The notes beneath the pieces were generated by a model that ran no database searches, was not told the origin of the DNA, and worked only from the letters and a program-made list of their open reading frames with translations. A DNA stretch of 64,000 nt from Callaeas wilsoni (lineage: Eukaryota; Chordata; Aves; Passeriformes; Callaeidae), in the NCBI GenBank assembly GCA_013398955.1, contig VWPU01017854.1, positions 124,001-188,000 of the forward strand, given 5' to 3'. This document shows positions 1 through 12,086 of the stretch, in pieces. The stretch's first letter is position 1. Every line of letters begins with the position of its first letter. The translations under genes were made by a program, and so were the position numbers.

Positions 1-1239
1 GCCAGTAGTCCAGACACTGCCTTTATTTCTCTCTGGGAAAGCTTTTGGGCAGTTTACAGTACTATCTAATTCAAGCCGTTGAACAGAAAATGCCATTTCA
101 TTTGAGCCTGTACATGCTACACCGCATTCCTCCGTATCAGATAAAATTTCATATTTTGCAAAATCCAAGTCACTAGTATTTACAGCTGCATTAGTGTAAT
201 AAACATCTACATGAGGAGATACATCATCCACATAATCCTCCTCTACTGTTGTGACTCGCATGTTAGTTTTTTCATGAACTTCATATGCATTTTCCACTTC
301 ATTTTTGCCAGGGGTAATACTTCTTCCATCACCTTGAAGAGGATCTTCATGTGACAGAATTTTCTCTTTGAAACCTTGAAAGTGAGAGTATTTCCCCTCC
401 ATCTCTTCCTGATCACTCTCACGTGTCTGGGTATTGTTTTGTTTTATTTTTCCAGAGGGTAAAATGTCATGCAAAGCCAGTCTGCAGCTTTCTTTGACAG
501 GGACACTCATGCTTGCAAGCAGAGGAGTTTGCTGCTCTCTGCAAATTGCTGGGATGTATGGTCTGAACTGACCTACTGCATGGATATCTTCTGCAGAAGA
601 CAGACTTCGTATTTGAGTTTGCTCCCCTGCTAACAGTGTATCTTGTTTATCTTCCCTTTCTGTTGGAGGGCTGCATAAACCAGAATCATCCTCTTCCGAG
701 GTTAGAGAATTCGTACCCCATTTGCATTTGCCTAGTCTAGCTGCCTCTGACATATCAGCAGTTTCATTAAAGGAGCTTTCACTTCTATTAGCGTAATCTG
801 GAAAACTGGGTGGAACAAGCATTCTCCACGATCGTCTATGCTCCTTCTTTTCGGTGTGAGACTTCCCTTTGGGTAACCCAGCTGTCCGAATTATATCGCT
901 GTTCAGCTTAAGAGCATCAAAGATCATTTTTTCATCTAACTTGTTAGCTTCACGGCTTCGGAGCTCAAAAACACTGGAAGAAGTAAGGGCACCATTGGAG
1001 CACAAAGTACTGATGTCCAGTGTTCTGTGACTGTAGGGTAAGGTTCGGTCTGTGAAATGCCTTGAAGAGAGGCTGCCCTTGGAGCCTGAATCAATCTGTT
1101 CATTCAGCCGCACAGTGTCATAGATAGACCTCTGGGGAACGTAGCAGTCTTCAATATTTAGATCTTCATCTTCTTCCCCTTTGCCAACACATGGAGGATT
1201 CTGACGTAGACAGTCTGGCCTGCTAAGTGGCTTCCCCAT
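1..1239 (-). CDS. DST: alternative first coding exon of a short DST isoform (partial)
   Basis: A frame of 413 codons is open from ATG at 1239-1237 to the window edge. It begins MGKPLSRPDCLRQNPPCVGK and includes IEDCYVPQRSIYDTVRLNEQ, KLDEKMIFDALKLNSDI and RRSWRMLVPPSFPDYANRSE. From memory this parallels the N-terminus of human MACF1 isoform 4 (IEDCYVPQRSIYDTMRINEQ, KLDERIIFDALKL, RRSWKSFMPPNFPEF). In MACF1 that part joins FQKEQVDPLQ, just as the DST exon next in line should begin VFQKEEIEPLQ. The residues after about 130 are polar, acidic and probably disordered. The start is supported by the MACF1 match. A likely acceptor, ctatttcttcag|ATTGCT, puts the exon start at 1311, leaving a 72-nt 5' UTR in this exon. 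The expected product lacks the actin-binding and plakin domains. Confidence 0.85.
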   Translation of the reverse strand, partial: MGKPLSRPDCLRQNPPCVGKGEEDEDLNIEDCYVPQRSIYDTVRLNEQIDSGSKGSLSSRHFTDRTLPYSHRTLDISTLCSNGALTSSSVFELRSREANKLDEKMIFDALKLNSDIIRTAGLPKGKSHTEKKEHRRSWRMLVPPSFPDYANRSESSFNETADMSEAARLGKCKWGTNSLTSEEDDSGLCSPPTEREDKQDTLLAGEQTQIRSLSSAEDIHAVGQFRPYIPAICREQQTPLLASMSVPVKESCRLALHDILPSGKIKQNNTQTRESDQEEMEGKYSHFQGFKEKILSHEDPLQGDGRSITPGKNEVENAYEVHEKTNMRVTTVEEDYVDDVSPHVDVYYTNAAVNTSDLDFAKYEILSDTEECGVACTGSNEMAFSVQRLELDSTVNCPKAFPERNKGSVWTTG

Positions 1240-2079
1240 GTTGAAAGTATTCACACGAGTACACCTCTGTTTTCACAGATTCAGGGCAAACATTTAAAAA
1301 ACACTAGCAATCTGAAGAAATAGTAAACTTGCCCTTAGCATAAGATGCATAGATACAAAAATATACATCATAAGATATGAAGTGGCTGAGGTCATTCATA
1401 ATCAGTGCATCCGTTTGAATTTCACTTTACCTGGATATGAGGTTTCTCAACCCCCAAAATATAAAGTGCTTCAGTAAGAAAGTAACAGAAATGTCCCAAT
1501 GTCACAGAAAAACAAATTACAGCAGAAAACAGCAGTAGCCAAATATTTCAAACATTCAGTGGAAGGCTTCATTTATTTTTCCAAGTCAGAATCTGTATCT
1601 GAAATCTCCCAAATAAGCCTTCAAATGAACAAGTGCCACAGAAGGCAGTACATTATCTTCTGTACATGACTGCTTAACTGTAATCCATTTAGCTGGTTTG
1701 CAGGGTCCCATCTCCTTTATAAATAAAACATGGTGTGGCAGCTTAAAAAGACAGAATCCACAGTGGCTTGTATGGTCCTGACCAAGGCACAGAGAAAATC
1801 CTGGGGGGTGGGGGGAAATAAGTTAAATCCAGAACAGTAAGAATAATAAACCAGCCCTTTACTTTTTTGGCAGCAGCTATAAATAACCTTGATCTGAAAG
1901 GCAGCTTATCCTCCTCTTGTAACAGGCTTGCTCGTGGTGCCTCCACAAGTCCCACAGGAAAACATCACTTTCTGGCAGCCAAGCCAATGTGTCCTTTGAG
2001 CAGACCGTCGGAAAAAGAACGTTTCAGACCGATTCTCCCGATGCCATCCTGGAGAGCTCTTTAAGGCAGCTGCAGAGCC

Positions 2080-2660
2080 GAGCAAGCGTGGCGCGTTTCC
2101 CGAAGGCACGGCAGGTTTACATTCGGCAGGTCCCGACTACAAGCTGCAGCTAGCGGGCTGCCCTCGCCTCCTCCTCATTTCTGAGGCGCAGCTGCTAAGG
2201 ATCCGAGGGAGGGAAAGCCCCGCCGCGGAGCGCCGGCGCGTCCCGCCCGGCGCGGCCGCCCAGCGCCCCGGCTCGCCCCGCTCCAGCCGCCAGGAACGCC
2301 CCGCTTCGCTCTTCAGGCAACATCTGCTACCGGCCCGCCCGCGCCCGGAGCGCAGCTCTGGGGGCTCCCCCCGGGGGCTCCCCTCCCTCCGTCCCTCCCC
2401 GCCGCCTCCTTATCTCCTCAGCCGCCCGCGCCTCGCTTCTCGCTCGGTGCCGTGCGGGGGGCTGGCGAGGGCAGGCGGCGGGGAGGCTTCGCCGCCCGCC
2501 CGGCGGTGACATCACTCCCGCCCCAGCCCGCTCCTGAGCGCCGGGGGAGCGGCCGCCTGCCTTCCCGGGAGAAACTCTGCGAAGGAAGCCGCGCTTTAAC
2601 CGTGCCCGCACCCCATCTCCCCGTCTGATAAAGCCGGCATTTCAATGGACGCTTCCTTTC
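2080..2660 (-). promoter_or_regulatory. intragenic CpG island, probable promoter of the MGKP isoform
   Basis: GC content and CpG density rise sharply in this stretch, with many cgcc, gcgg and cccgcc motifs, while flanking DNA is AT-rich. It lies 0.8-1.4 kb upstream of the alternative ATG on the minus strand. A CRE-like TGACATCA occurs at 2507-2514, a GATA-type AGATAA (minus) at 2410-2415, and several GC boxes. A strong donor on the minus strand, CACAG|GTAAGG at 2681-2682, could end a noncoding first exon above 2683 that splices to the acceptor at 1311. The exact start site cannot be read from sequence, and a plus-strand transcript is not excluded. Confidence 0.65.
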
Positions 2661-2940
2661 CAAAGTTCCACCGAAACCTTACCTGTGCATAATTTCAAAA
2701 AACAAATCCCCCAAACTCGCCTAGTGTTTCGATTAGGTTTTGGAATAGTCACACATTGCTCCTCCACCTGACATGCAAAGTGAGACGTTCAGTCCAGTTT
2801 TGACTATTTTCAGTCTGGTCTCTGGCTCTGAGGCAAGAGCTTAGGCTGGCGTTGGCTGACAGGGCAGCCACTCCTGAAGAATCCAGCTCCCACTGAGAGA
2901 AACATTAAAATATTGGGAAAAAACGAACTATATCTGAATG

Positions 2941-2963
2941 TCTTTTTTTTTTTTTTTTTTTTT
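2941..2963. repeat. poly(T) tract, 23 nt
   Basis: An uninterrupted T run on the plus strand (A run in the DST sense). No retroposed gene body was recognised on either side of it, so it is listed as a simple homopolymer. Confidence 0.9.
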
Positions 2964-4032
2964 CCCCAATGGGATTTATTGCAGCCCAAAACCAGCGTAT
3001 CAGGACAAAGATTCCGGTTTTGGAAATCGACATCTTTTAAATACAGTTCAACAGTTTGCACCTACACTTCTGGCTCATAATCATGGAGGTGAAGGGTTGG
3101 GAGAGTCACAGGTGACTTGCCAACAGCACAGGAGGAGCTGCCATGACCAAGCAGCTGCACTCCAGTAGAAGCCATACCCCTAATGACCCGAGCTGCTTCT
3201 GTGACAGAAGCCATCGGTTATAGGGACAATTCAGACCTCAGTTTAAGGACAGCATATGGCACTTAGTGCTAAAACTTAACACAGTGCATTCACTACAATC
3301 AGCTTAAGCTTTCTGCATTAAGCAGCAAGCAGGATACACTGTATGCAAGAAATACAAACATACCAGCTTCATGTTTATTGATTTGCTTAATAAACAGTCA
3401 GCTACATATCAAAACACTAAGGTCAGGCAAAACATATTCTCTCTTCTTCCCCTCTGGTGAGCATGTAACATTACGATTATGCCAAACAGATAATCACCTC
3501 TGGATTCTCTAGCAGAGAATGTACTATAATGGTAAAGATGCAAAAAGAATTTTAGACACTTTTGATGAAAGGTCCTATCTCCCATGGTTATTTTCACCCA
3601 AAATAACCAAAACCAGATAGATCCTTGCTGTATTCAGAAAGTGCTGCATGATTTTATAGGGAAAGTGTATAACTGAAATTGGTCTGTATTTGTTAAACAG
3701 CAAAATTATTTTAACAGTTAAAAAATAGTTTACCATTTTTCACTGTTTCTGCTGAAGGCTTTTGTATGACAGGTAAGTCACTTTCAAAATGCAACTCTTA
3801 GAAAAATTGTAATAGTTGCTTATATTACCTTTGCTTTTCAATAGAGACCTTAACTGTAGTAAATCTCACAGAAGATTTTAGTATCTTATTCTAGGGTTTG
3901 TAAACAGCTCATGGGATATGCAACACTTAGCTCAAAAAGAAACTTAAAGAGAAACTTCTGATTATGCTTTCAACATTATTTGCTTTCAAAGCAAAAATCA
4001 GAGGACAGACATCCTCTACATAACTAGCAAGA

Positions 4033-4148
4033 CATGTAGATGTGGCATTTAGGGACATGGTTAACGATGGACTTGGCAGTGCCGAGTTAACTTTGGACTT
4101 GATGTTCTTAAAGGTCTTTTCCAACCTAAACAATTCTGTGGTTCTATA
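4033..4148 (+). mobile_element. CR1 LINE 3' end fragment
   Basis: The stretch reads like the avian CR1 3' terminus: gggacatggtt, gacttggcagtgc, ggacttgatg, aaaggtcttttccaacct, then the degenerate 8-bp end repeat attctgtg/gttctata. It is 5'-truncated, as most CR1 copies are, and lies antisense to DST in the intron below the 7560 exon. Confidence 0.9.
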
Positions 4149-4962
4149 ACATAAGCCAATTAAAATCTTAGTTCAAGCTCATTGGCAGGAACACTCAGGA
4201 TACCTAAAAATTCCCATAAAGTCCAATTAGAAGGCAATCTCTAACAATTATATCTACTTTTTTTCCAAAAATAAAAGCAAGAATCAAATGAACCACATAC
4301 TCATGAAAGCTGTAACAGTGCCATGTTGATTTTACTAAGAAGAATGACTTTTAATGACAGTACAAAGAACTGTGAAAAAGTTTCAGAAAGTAAAATAATT
4401 CAACTTTGGGTTCTTTCTCTGTTTCAGAGAGAAATTAGCTACAAATGCTTCACTGACTGCAAACATTCTAGCACTGTGCAGCTACTCAGACCCAGAGTGT
4501 TCGGTTCAGTCCATTTGCACAATTCTTTTTTGTTTTGCTTTTGAGGAATGGTGGCAGACTCACCGTACCTTAACAAACCTAATTTACTGAAATTTCCTTT
4601 CAGGACCAATCTACGCATTGCATACAGACTTTGGGGTAAATAGTGTCTTACAGAGCCAAATTAATTAGTAATTTTTTGTGTGTATTTTATATTCATTGAG
4701 ATAAATTCTTCATTTGATTATACTCTTCCTAAAGTGAAGTAAGAGTCACAGTTCTGCTTTGAAATGAACTGCTCTGAAGATTTTCATTTACAGAAAGCAG
4801 ATTTTATAACTGTATTGTAAATAAATATAGTTTAGCACTGAAAGCAACTACTTACAATTTAACACTGATGGCAACTACTTTCAATTTAACACTCTGTACT
4901 GACTGGAATAAGTACATTACAAAGAAGAAATATAAATAAAATAAGTATGCATTTGTATTTTA

Positions 4963-4963
4963 A

Positions 4964-4995
<32 letters not shown>

Positions 4996-5006
4996 TATAT
5001 AAAATA
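4963..5006. repeat. (TA)n microsatellite
   Basis: A run of about twelve TA units is followed by an imperfect copy (aaatatatatataaaatac). It lies in intron DNA and is likely to vary in length between individuals. Confidence 0.95.
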
Positions 5007-7559
5007 CAACTCAAAGCCAGTTTCATTTTTAAAAAACATTATGCCTTTTAATGTCAAGCCAAGAAGATGCACACAGCACTAACTCTTTGTACATAAAAAT
5101 TGGTTAAACCACAAAAACCACCTCTGGCCCATTACACGAGATCCTTCCCTGAAGAGAGTGAAGATTTCATGTTAATACATCTATACCAACGAACATCTCT
5201 TTAGCTTTACTCTTGAGGAATTGAAGTTGACTGTAGCTGACCACAGAAGCTGAAGGCAGAAGAAGCCAGACAGCGGTTTTGTGGCCACAGCCGCATTTTC
5301 AGGTTGTGTGTGCTTGCGTACGTGCACAAACGTGTGAGCAAACACAAACACACCAGGAGTGGAGCAGGATCTGTGGGAGCCAGTCTCCCTACAGTTTGCT
5401 GCTTCAGATAGACCTGCCCTCTGGAAGGGCAAAGAGTATAAACAGATAGATTACTTACTGCAATTTTTATATGCCCCAGTAGCACAGACACCAAGCAATA
5501 GGAGAGTTGATCCCTATCCTCCCGATATCCCTTCACTAACTACACCCTCAGTAAAATTTCCCGTTCTGGTCTCCCTATTTCCTTTCTTCAAAGGCTCCTC
5601 ACTCTCCTGTTTTATTTCTGCATTTGCTTTTCACTTAATTAAACAACCCCTTCACCTTTTCATCATTCTTCACCTCCTGTTTAATGGCATTGGATTTTTA
5701 ATCATAAGCAAAAGCATGGCCTAAAATAGTTGCTTCAAGCAAAACACATTTCTAAGCTAATAAATATCTAATATAAATACAATCCCAGAGTAGACTTCTG
5801 GATATAAACATGCTGCTATCACTGTTCTCCTTTATGTCTCTCCAGGTTTTTTGGTCTTCTTACCACACAAGCTCTTGTGTTTCAGGGATCTGTCACTCCA
5901 CTGGTCTGCACAGGTCTCTCAGTCCCAAACTGTTCAATTGCTGTGTTGTGTCTAATGCCCTGATGAATTACAACACTGGGGCAGCACACAGGGAATTGGA
6001 TTTTCCTACCATCTGCTCATTAGGTTGTAACACTCCAGAAGCATTTTTCTTTATAATAAAATACGTATTTGTACATACACAATTCATTGCATAAAATATG
6101 TATTAACAAAGACCTGAAGCTGCACCTAATGTTTGAAAATGCAAGCAATATGGTGAAATCAGAGATCCCAAACTGGCTATGACTGAAGTCCTGTACAGCC
6201 AATGTAAGCAAGAACATTCACAGCAGGAGCTGTTGCTATTTTCCAATACCCGAAGTGTTTCACTAACCATATACAAAGAAAAGCCATTTGTTTCTCTTTT
6301 AAATTGAGATAGACTTGTTAGGATAGACTGGCATACAATTTTAATCCTTCCAGTCTAATGGAATCTCCTCATAATGTAACTATTTGTTCAAGATTTTTGT
6401 CTCTATTTATGCATTCTCAAAGTTCATCAAAACTCACAGTAACTTCCATTTGAAATTTCCAGATGAAAGTTTTCCGGTTTGATTTTCCTTTCTAATATGG
6501 CTTAAACAAGCAAAATGCACCCTCTGTTGGGCCAGCCATGTAATGACTCCTTTCCAAGGTCATTAAATATTTAACAGCATGGCATACCAAATCCTGCTAT
6601 GAAGGCTTGGCTTTATCATTAAGTGTCAACTCATGTACAAGTCATACAAAACTTTGAATCAGTATTATATTGGAATGAAACCAAAGCAGTGCAGAATATT
6701 CAGTGCTACTATAGAGCCATTAGGAGATTTATGATCTTTTTCAAACACTGCTTACATCTATAAATCTTTCTGGGGAGCACTGGAAATTCATTTATTGTAA
6801 GCTAAACCAAGCAAATATCTGTAATTATTTCAGCAGCAAAGCTCAATTAACACTCACTATCACTGCAATGCATTTTTTTGAGCTGGACATGGTTAGCTAG
6901 CTGGCATATCAATAAAGCTACACAGAAGCTCTGGAGGGCATTTTGGAAAAGAATGCTACAGAAAACTCCCAATACAATAGGGGGATTATTTTGCCTGTTT
7001 TCTTTTTATTAGAATGTTTCTAGGTAAGGGTGAAATTCAGTGAGGTAAAACTGGCCAATGCATCAGAACAGAAAACGGCAAAAGGTAACATCTTAAACCT
7101 AAATATGCTGAAAACTATATTCAAGTGAAAAAAACCTTCAAGTGAAAGTGAATGTGCTGGTATGTGAACACTGGAGTCTAAAATTCACACCACTGTGAAG
7201 ACGAAAGTTGTGTAATACATGGACATCAAATAGAGACAATATGCAGTTTCTCAAAAACAGAAAGGCAGATGGATTACAGAAGGTAGTAAGATAGTGAAGA
7301 GAGGTGAAGAGGGAGTTGGGGTGCAGGAACTCAGAGCAGAAATGCAAAATTCCCAATGTCTGCCAAGCTGCAGCAAAGGAAAGTTTCTCTGGAGCATAAG
7401 ATCCCCATTTAAAACAGATAAAAGCATGCAGGGAGAACAGACTGCTGTGAAACAAGACTCCTCTAAGGTCTGCACTTAACCAGTCCCTTTCACTATGATG
7501 TCTAATAAAATGGTATTGTAGTAAAATACTTCTTAATAGTAAGAAAGGAGTCTTCCTAC

Positions 7560-9034
7560 CTTGAATGTATTCAGCTGCTGATTAATAGCCTCTGTTTCCA
7601 TTCCAACAGGACCTTGTGACTCTTCATGTTCTTCAGCTCTCCCAAGCAGAGTGGAAAATTCTTTTAGCTTACTGTAAAACTCCTCAACACGGCAAATAGT
7701 ACCCTCCACTTGATCTTCCCTCGCTTTTGCTCTGTCTAGCAGCTTGTTGCACTGTTTATTTAGAGCTTCCAAGTCTCTCTTTATACCAACAAGATCAGGA
7801 GAAGCTTCAGCTTCTGTGGCTAGCATAATTTTACAGTTTTTATTAGCATTTTCATTATTCATTATAAGATCCTCCAACTTTTTCATGAAATGTTTTATGT
7901 CCTCTCTCTGTGACTGCAGTACCTTGAGATCTCTCCCCACTGGAGCCATGCTATCAAGTTCATCATCAAACTCTGCAAACTGAGAGAACATCTCTCGGAT
8001 GCTGTTTTGGAAATGGCCAATTCCCTGAAGTTTGGTCTCTAGGAATGAGCACCTATCCTCGACTTGCTGCTTCACTGCAGTGTATTCTTGCTCCAAAGAT
8101 TCAGCTTGGAGTAAGAGGTCAGAAACACCTGCTGAATCAGAAGCTTCTACCACCAGGTCTTGGGCAAGCTTTTTTGCTAAATCAACGTGAGGCTTTAAAG
8201 CTTGCAAGGCTTTCTGCTGGGCCTGCATCATTGTCAGGTGTTTGTTACTGAATGACTGAGGTCCAAGTGAGTCATGAGCTTCCAGATGCTCTTTGGCACT
8301 TTTAAGCTGTCTTTCAGTTTCCCTAGATGAGTCCTGAAACTCTTTCAGTCTTTGTGCCATATTTTCCAAGCACTCTCTCTTCTTATGTAACTGTTCTGTA
8401 ACCACTTTCACATTCTGATTCAACACCTTAGTTTCTTCTTGAACAATTTCTTTATCTGTTTGACTTGCATTGAGCAAACTTTCAGCAGAATTATTTAATA
8501 GTTCCACCATCCCATGGTGCTTATCCAGGTCCTTCTGCCATGCCCTCACCTGAACAATAGAATCCTCTATTTCAACAGGGTTTATGCCAACTTTTAATTC
8601 ACACAGGTTGCTTTGGCACTTCTCTATCCATGGCTGCAGATTTTCTACATGCTGCTTATATTTGAGGGCTTTCTCCAGACAATCTGCTAATTTATCTTCC
8701 CTTTCCTTTACCTCTTTATTCATTTCATCCCAGTTATTCTTGAGTGTGGCAATTTGGGATTGTAACTCTGCTCTGTCATCTCCTTGAGTCTTCTGTAAGA
8801 TACGTTCCCCTTCTGCAACAATTCTTTCATATGAACTAATCTGATCGGTCATTGTCTTCTTAAAATCTTTCTGTTCTTCAATTAGTGATTGCAAGGCATC
8901 AAGTTTGGCTGACACAGGACGAGCCTGGTTCAGCTCTTCTTTCTTTTTGCTTAGCCAGGCCTGAAAGTCCTTAGACATTTGCTGGAACTGATGAGAAGTG
9001 GTGTACGCTGACTGAAGCTGCTGAACATGGTTAT
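7560..9034 (-). CDS. DST: DST rod exon, 1475 nt, several spectrin repeats
   Basis: This long internal exon encodes 492 residues when the split Asp is counted. It starts [20 protein letters not shown] and includes [40 protein letters not shown] sequence, [20 protein letters not shown] and [20 protein letters not shown]. It ends [10 protein letters not shown] in phase 0 with donor AAG|GTAGGA. All of this matches human in order. In human the next exon begins VFQKEEIEPL, and no such sequence was seen in the remaining 7.5 kb, so it lies beyond position 1. Confidence 0.97.
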
Positions 9035-9988
9035 CTACAAACGAGAAGGCAGCACAGAGGTTCGTTATCAGAATCTGCTGGTATTCAGTGAAAAAAATAG
9101 TAACTAATATTGATTCTATTATGCATGATCATTAATTTAAAGAAAGCCAGTCCTTAGTATGTGGCATTTGACTGGCAGACAACCAAGTTTCTTGCAAGGA
9201 CTTATTCCTATAGTACAGCAGAGCAGTGAAGGCATTAGGACATGAATCAAATGAGGTGAGCTTATCCAGTCTGTGTCTACGCAAATCCCATTTGGGCAGA
9301 TTTTGGTGGTAAAAAACACACAATTGTGTTTCATGGTACTACGAAGTGTAAGCACAGGGGATATTAAGTGGTATAACCTAGCAGTGTCTAACTCATGGCC
9401 TACAGGCAATACATGTTTCTAGGGAGATTCTTTGAAGTTCCTCATGACTAGAGGAAATTAAAAACCCAAAACTGAGGCTGCTAGGGAGAAAAAAGTATGA
9501 TATCACTTGCAATGTATTACTTGCTCAGTTCTGCTGTTCACAAGGTAAGGAAAGGCTGCAGACTACCAGCCCCCTTCTGTCACAGGCAGTTCTACACAAT
9601 TACCACTGTGTTTCACTAAGCCATTAACTGGTGTTTGCCTAGAAATGATCATTTTGGCTTATACTCTGCCCGTATGAAGTTGGGTAGCTCAATGAACAGC
9701 ATCCTCTTTTGGTATTCTAATTCAGTGAAGAAACACCTGAAGGAAGACACGACAAAAGCAGCCTTGCTATTTTACTCCAAGTTCTCTCCCAAACTATTCA
9801 CTAGAGATCCCAAGCATTGCTCTTACCTTTTCAAGGCATGAAGATTCTTCTAAATTCTAATGTACAATTGCTTGGGGGTTGGACTGGGTAGAGAGTTGGC
9901 ACCAGGCTCAGTTCACTCAACATCTCTATTACAAAGTTTTGCCTTACTTTATGCCTTAGTTACTCTTTTTCTTTAAATAAATACTAAC
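9035..9988 (-). other. DST intron, nothing recognised
   Basis: 0.95 kb of ordinary AT-rich intron between two large rod exons. Confidence 0.7.
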
Positions 9989-10484
9989 CTGATTTTTGCT
10001 CAATATCCTTAAATGATTTCAAGATGGTGTCTAATTGTCTTGTAAGTTCTGCTTTCAAATACTCTTCCCCAATCAGTGCTGACAGCTCTTCACAAAGAGC
10101 TTGTGCTGCATTTATATTCTTCATTTCCTGTTCTATTTCCTTCTTCATCTCTTTAGCAATTTCCAGCTGTTGTTTCACAGCATCAGGTTGTGTACTCACA
10201 GCCAGGCTGCTGCTGAGTTTACTATCCAAGGCACTTAGCTTATCAGACAGACTTCTGAGTAAACTTTGATACTCTGTGCTTTTCACAATGGCTTGGTCAA
10301 TTCGGTCACACCTCTTCTTCAGCTGGCTGGTTAGACTGTCCCACTTTTGTGCCACAGCAGCCAGTTGCTCTTTCACAATTTCATGTGAGGGTGGATGTTC
10401 ACAAGGTCTCTCCAGAATCCCCTCCCCAGCCATAGTTAACTGCTCATATTGTGGCTTTCTGGTGTCAAACTCTTTGAGCAGAAT
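9989..10484 (-). CDS. DST: DST rod exon, large
   Basis: This internal exon of 496 nt encodes [60 protein letters not shown] and [11 protein letters not shown], ending one base into a codon. The QKWDSL core is a typical spectrin-repeat helix A/B pattern and matches human. Acceptor is ttttttcctag, donor is CAG|GTTAGT. Confidence 0.96.
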
Positions 10485-11886
10485 CTAGGAAAAAAAGAGA
10501 ATTTTAAAAAGAATTTACTTCATGGAAAAAAAAAAGTGCTTCTGACAAAAAATCATGTAGAATTTGTTGTAGCTAAGCTCTCTTATTGAATGTATCCAAG
10601 TTTAAAAGCCAGTGAAATAAATGTGCCTTCTACATAAACTCTGTTGTTTCCAAGTATTTACATCAAAGAATCAGAAAAAAATGAGGTGAATTTACACATC
10701 ATCCAATAGAAATTCAACCAGGAGATACAAGTAAACAATGAATTCTCTTAATCCTACAGCAATTAGGAAACCACACCAAGCAAAATAAGTGCTGTTTAGT
10801 TTCAAGTAGTGCCTTCTTTCCTAGACAGTTTTGATATTTGTCTTAAGATAGAACTTCAAAGAAAGTGTATTCTGACATAATATCGCAATGTATTATTATA
10901 GAACAGAGACTGTTTGGCTAATTCACAAAATGACTGAATGTGTAGTGTAAGACCTTTAAAGTTTGTATCACTGGTTCTAAGTTTGTTTGGTTTTTTTTTT
11001 TGACAGTAAGTCACAGTGCATGCAAAAGAAGGGACAAATGTAATGGTTTTACTTTACAGAACATTCCAAACCCTTTCTAAGTCAATTAGGTTGAACTTTT
11101 AAGGACTGTAAAGTGATATATGATAGTCTTATGCCATCTGTCTAGACTTCCAAAGCACTTACAAACCAATATTGACCCGTAGTATTTCACATAGTATTAG
11201 AACATAGTTTATGTTTTAAACACTTCGTTTTAAACAATACTGATATTAAAGCTTTAATAACACTTTTTTCAAAAACAAATAATTTCCCATCAGTTTAGAA
11301 TAATTGGCAGCAATAGAAATGTTTGAAATTAAATTTTCTACCTTCTGCAACCTCATCTGATTTCACATTTAGTTTCTTTTGTCTGCAGTTTGCTATGTTG
11401 CTGTCAGTAAATTACTCCACTTTTTCATTATACTTTTTCTTCTGTCTTTGACACTCTTGGTCCCATATCTATCCACAGTACTGCATTTCACTTGCCTTCA
11501 TATTTTTTTAGCTACTGGCACAGTTAAGGGAATAAAATCTCAAAAAGCTAGTTCCAACCACAGACTGTATATGAGGAATGACAGCAAAATGTTAAATTAA
11601 TAAAATTCAAAGGGACATTTTCATTCCACTACAGAGAAACCACAATATGGTCAAAACAGAAAGACGTATCAGAGGATCAATGTCTCCTCAATATTTTTCT
11701 TTACCTGTTCTGATCTCTTTTCAGTCTTATGATAATTTTTTCTTGTAATTACTGTAGTCAAGTATGTTGTAAACAAATCTAATGGCTTATACTAACCATG
11801 CTCTACTCTAGATGCAAAATAGTACTTTGCTAATAGCAAAAAGGCAGAAGAAGCTTAAATCAATAATGTGTGTTGGCACTACTCAC

Positions 11887-12086
11887 CTGAACCTGCTGCT
11901 TTTGTGTATTCAGCATATTAGGATCAATTGATAATGGTCCCAGCACACTGACCATTAGCTCCTTTTCTAAAAGCCAGTGCTTTAGCTGAGCTTCTGCTGT
12001 CTGGAACTGGATCAGGTAGTTTGAAGACTCCTCCAGTTTTTGTTGTCTCTCAGATGTAACTTGATTGAGCTCTTTCCATTTGGAAT
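11887..12086 (-). CDS. DST: DST rod exon
   Basis: This internal exon of 200 nt encodes (D)[19 protein letters not shown] and [20 protein letters not shown], ending QKQQVQ. It is almost identical to human, including [17 protein letters not shown]. Acceptor is cattgttag, donor is CAG|GTGAGT. Confidence 0.96.

Larger units (their letters stand above)
1312..7559 (-). other. DST intron, with internal promoter region
   Basis: 6.2 kb between the last rod exon in the window and the alternative first exon. It holds the CpG island, one CR1 tail, a poly(T) tract and a TA microsatellite. No spectrin-repeat exon or other conserved coding segment was seen on either strand. Confidence 0.8.

Noticed and set aside
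2327..2663. Open frames across the CpG island, rich in R, G, A and P
   Set aside because: Composition is that expected from translating a GC-rich promoter; no homology recognised.
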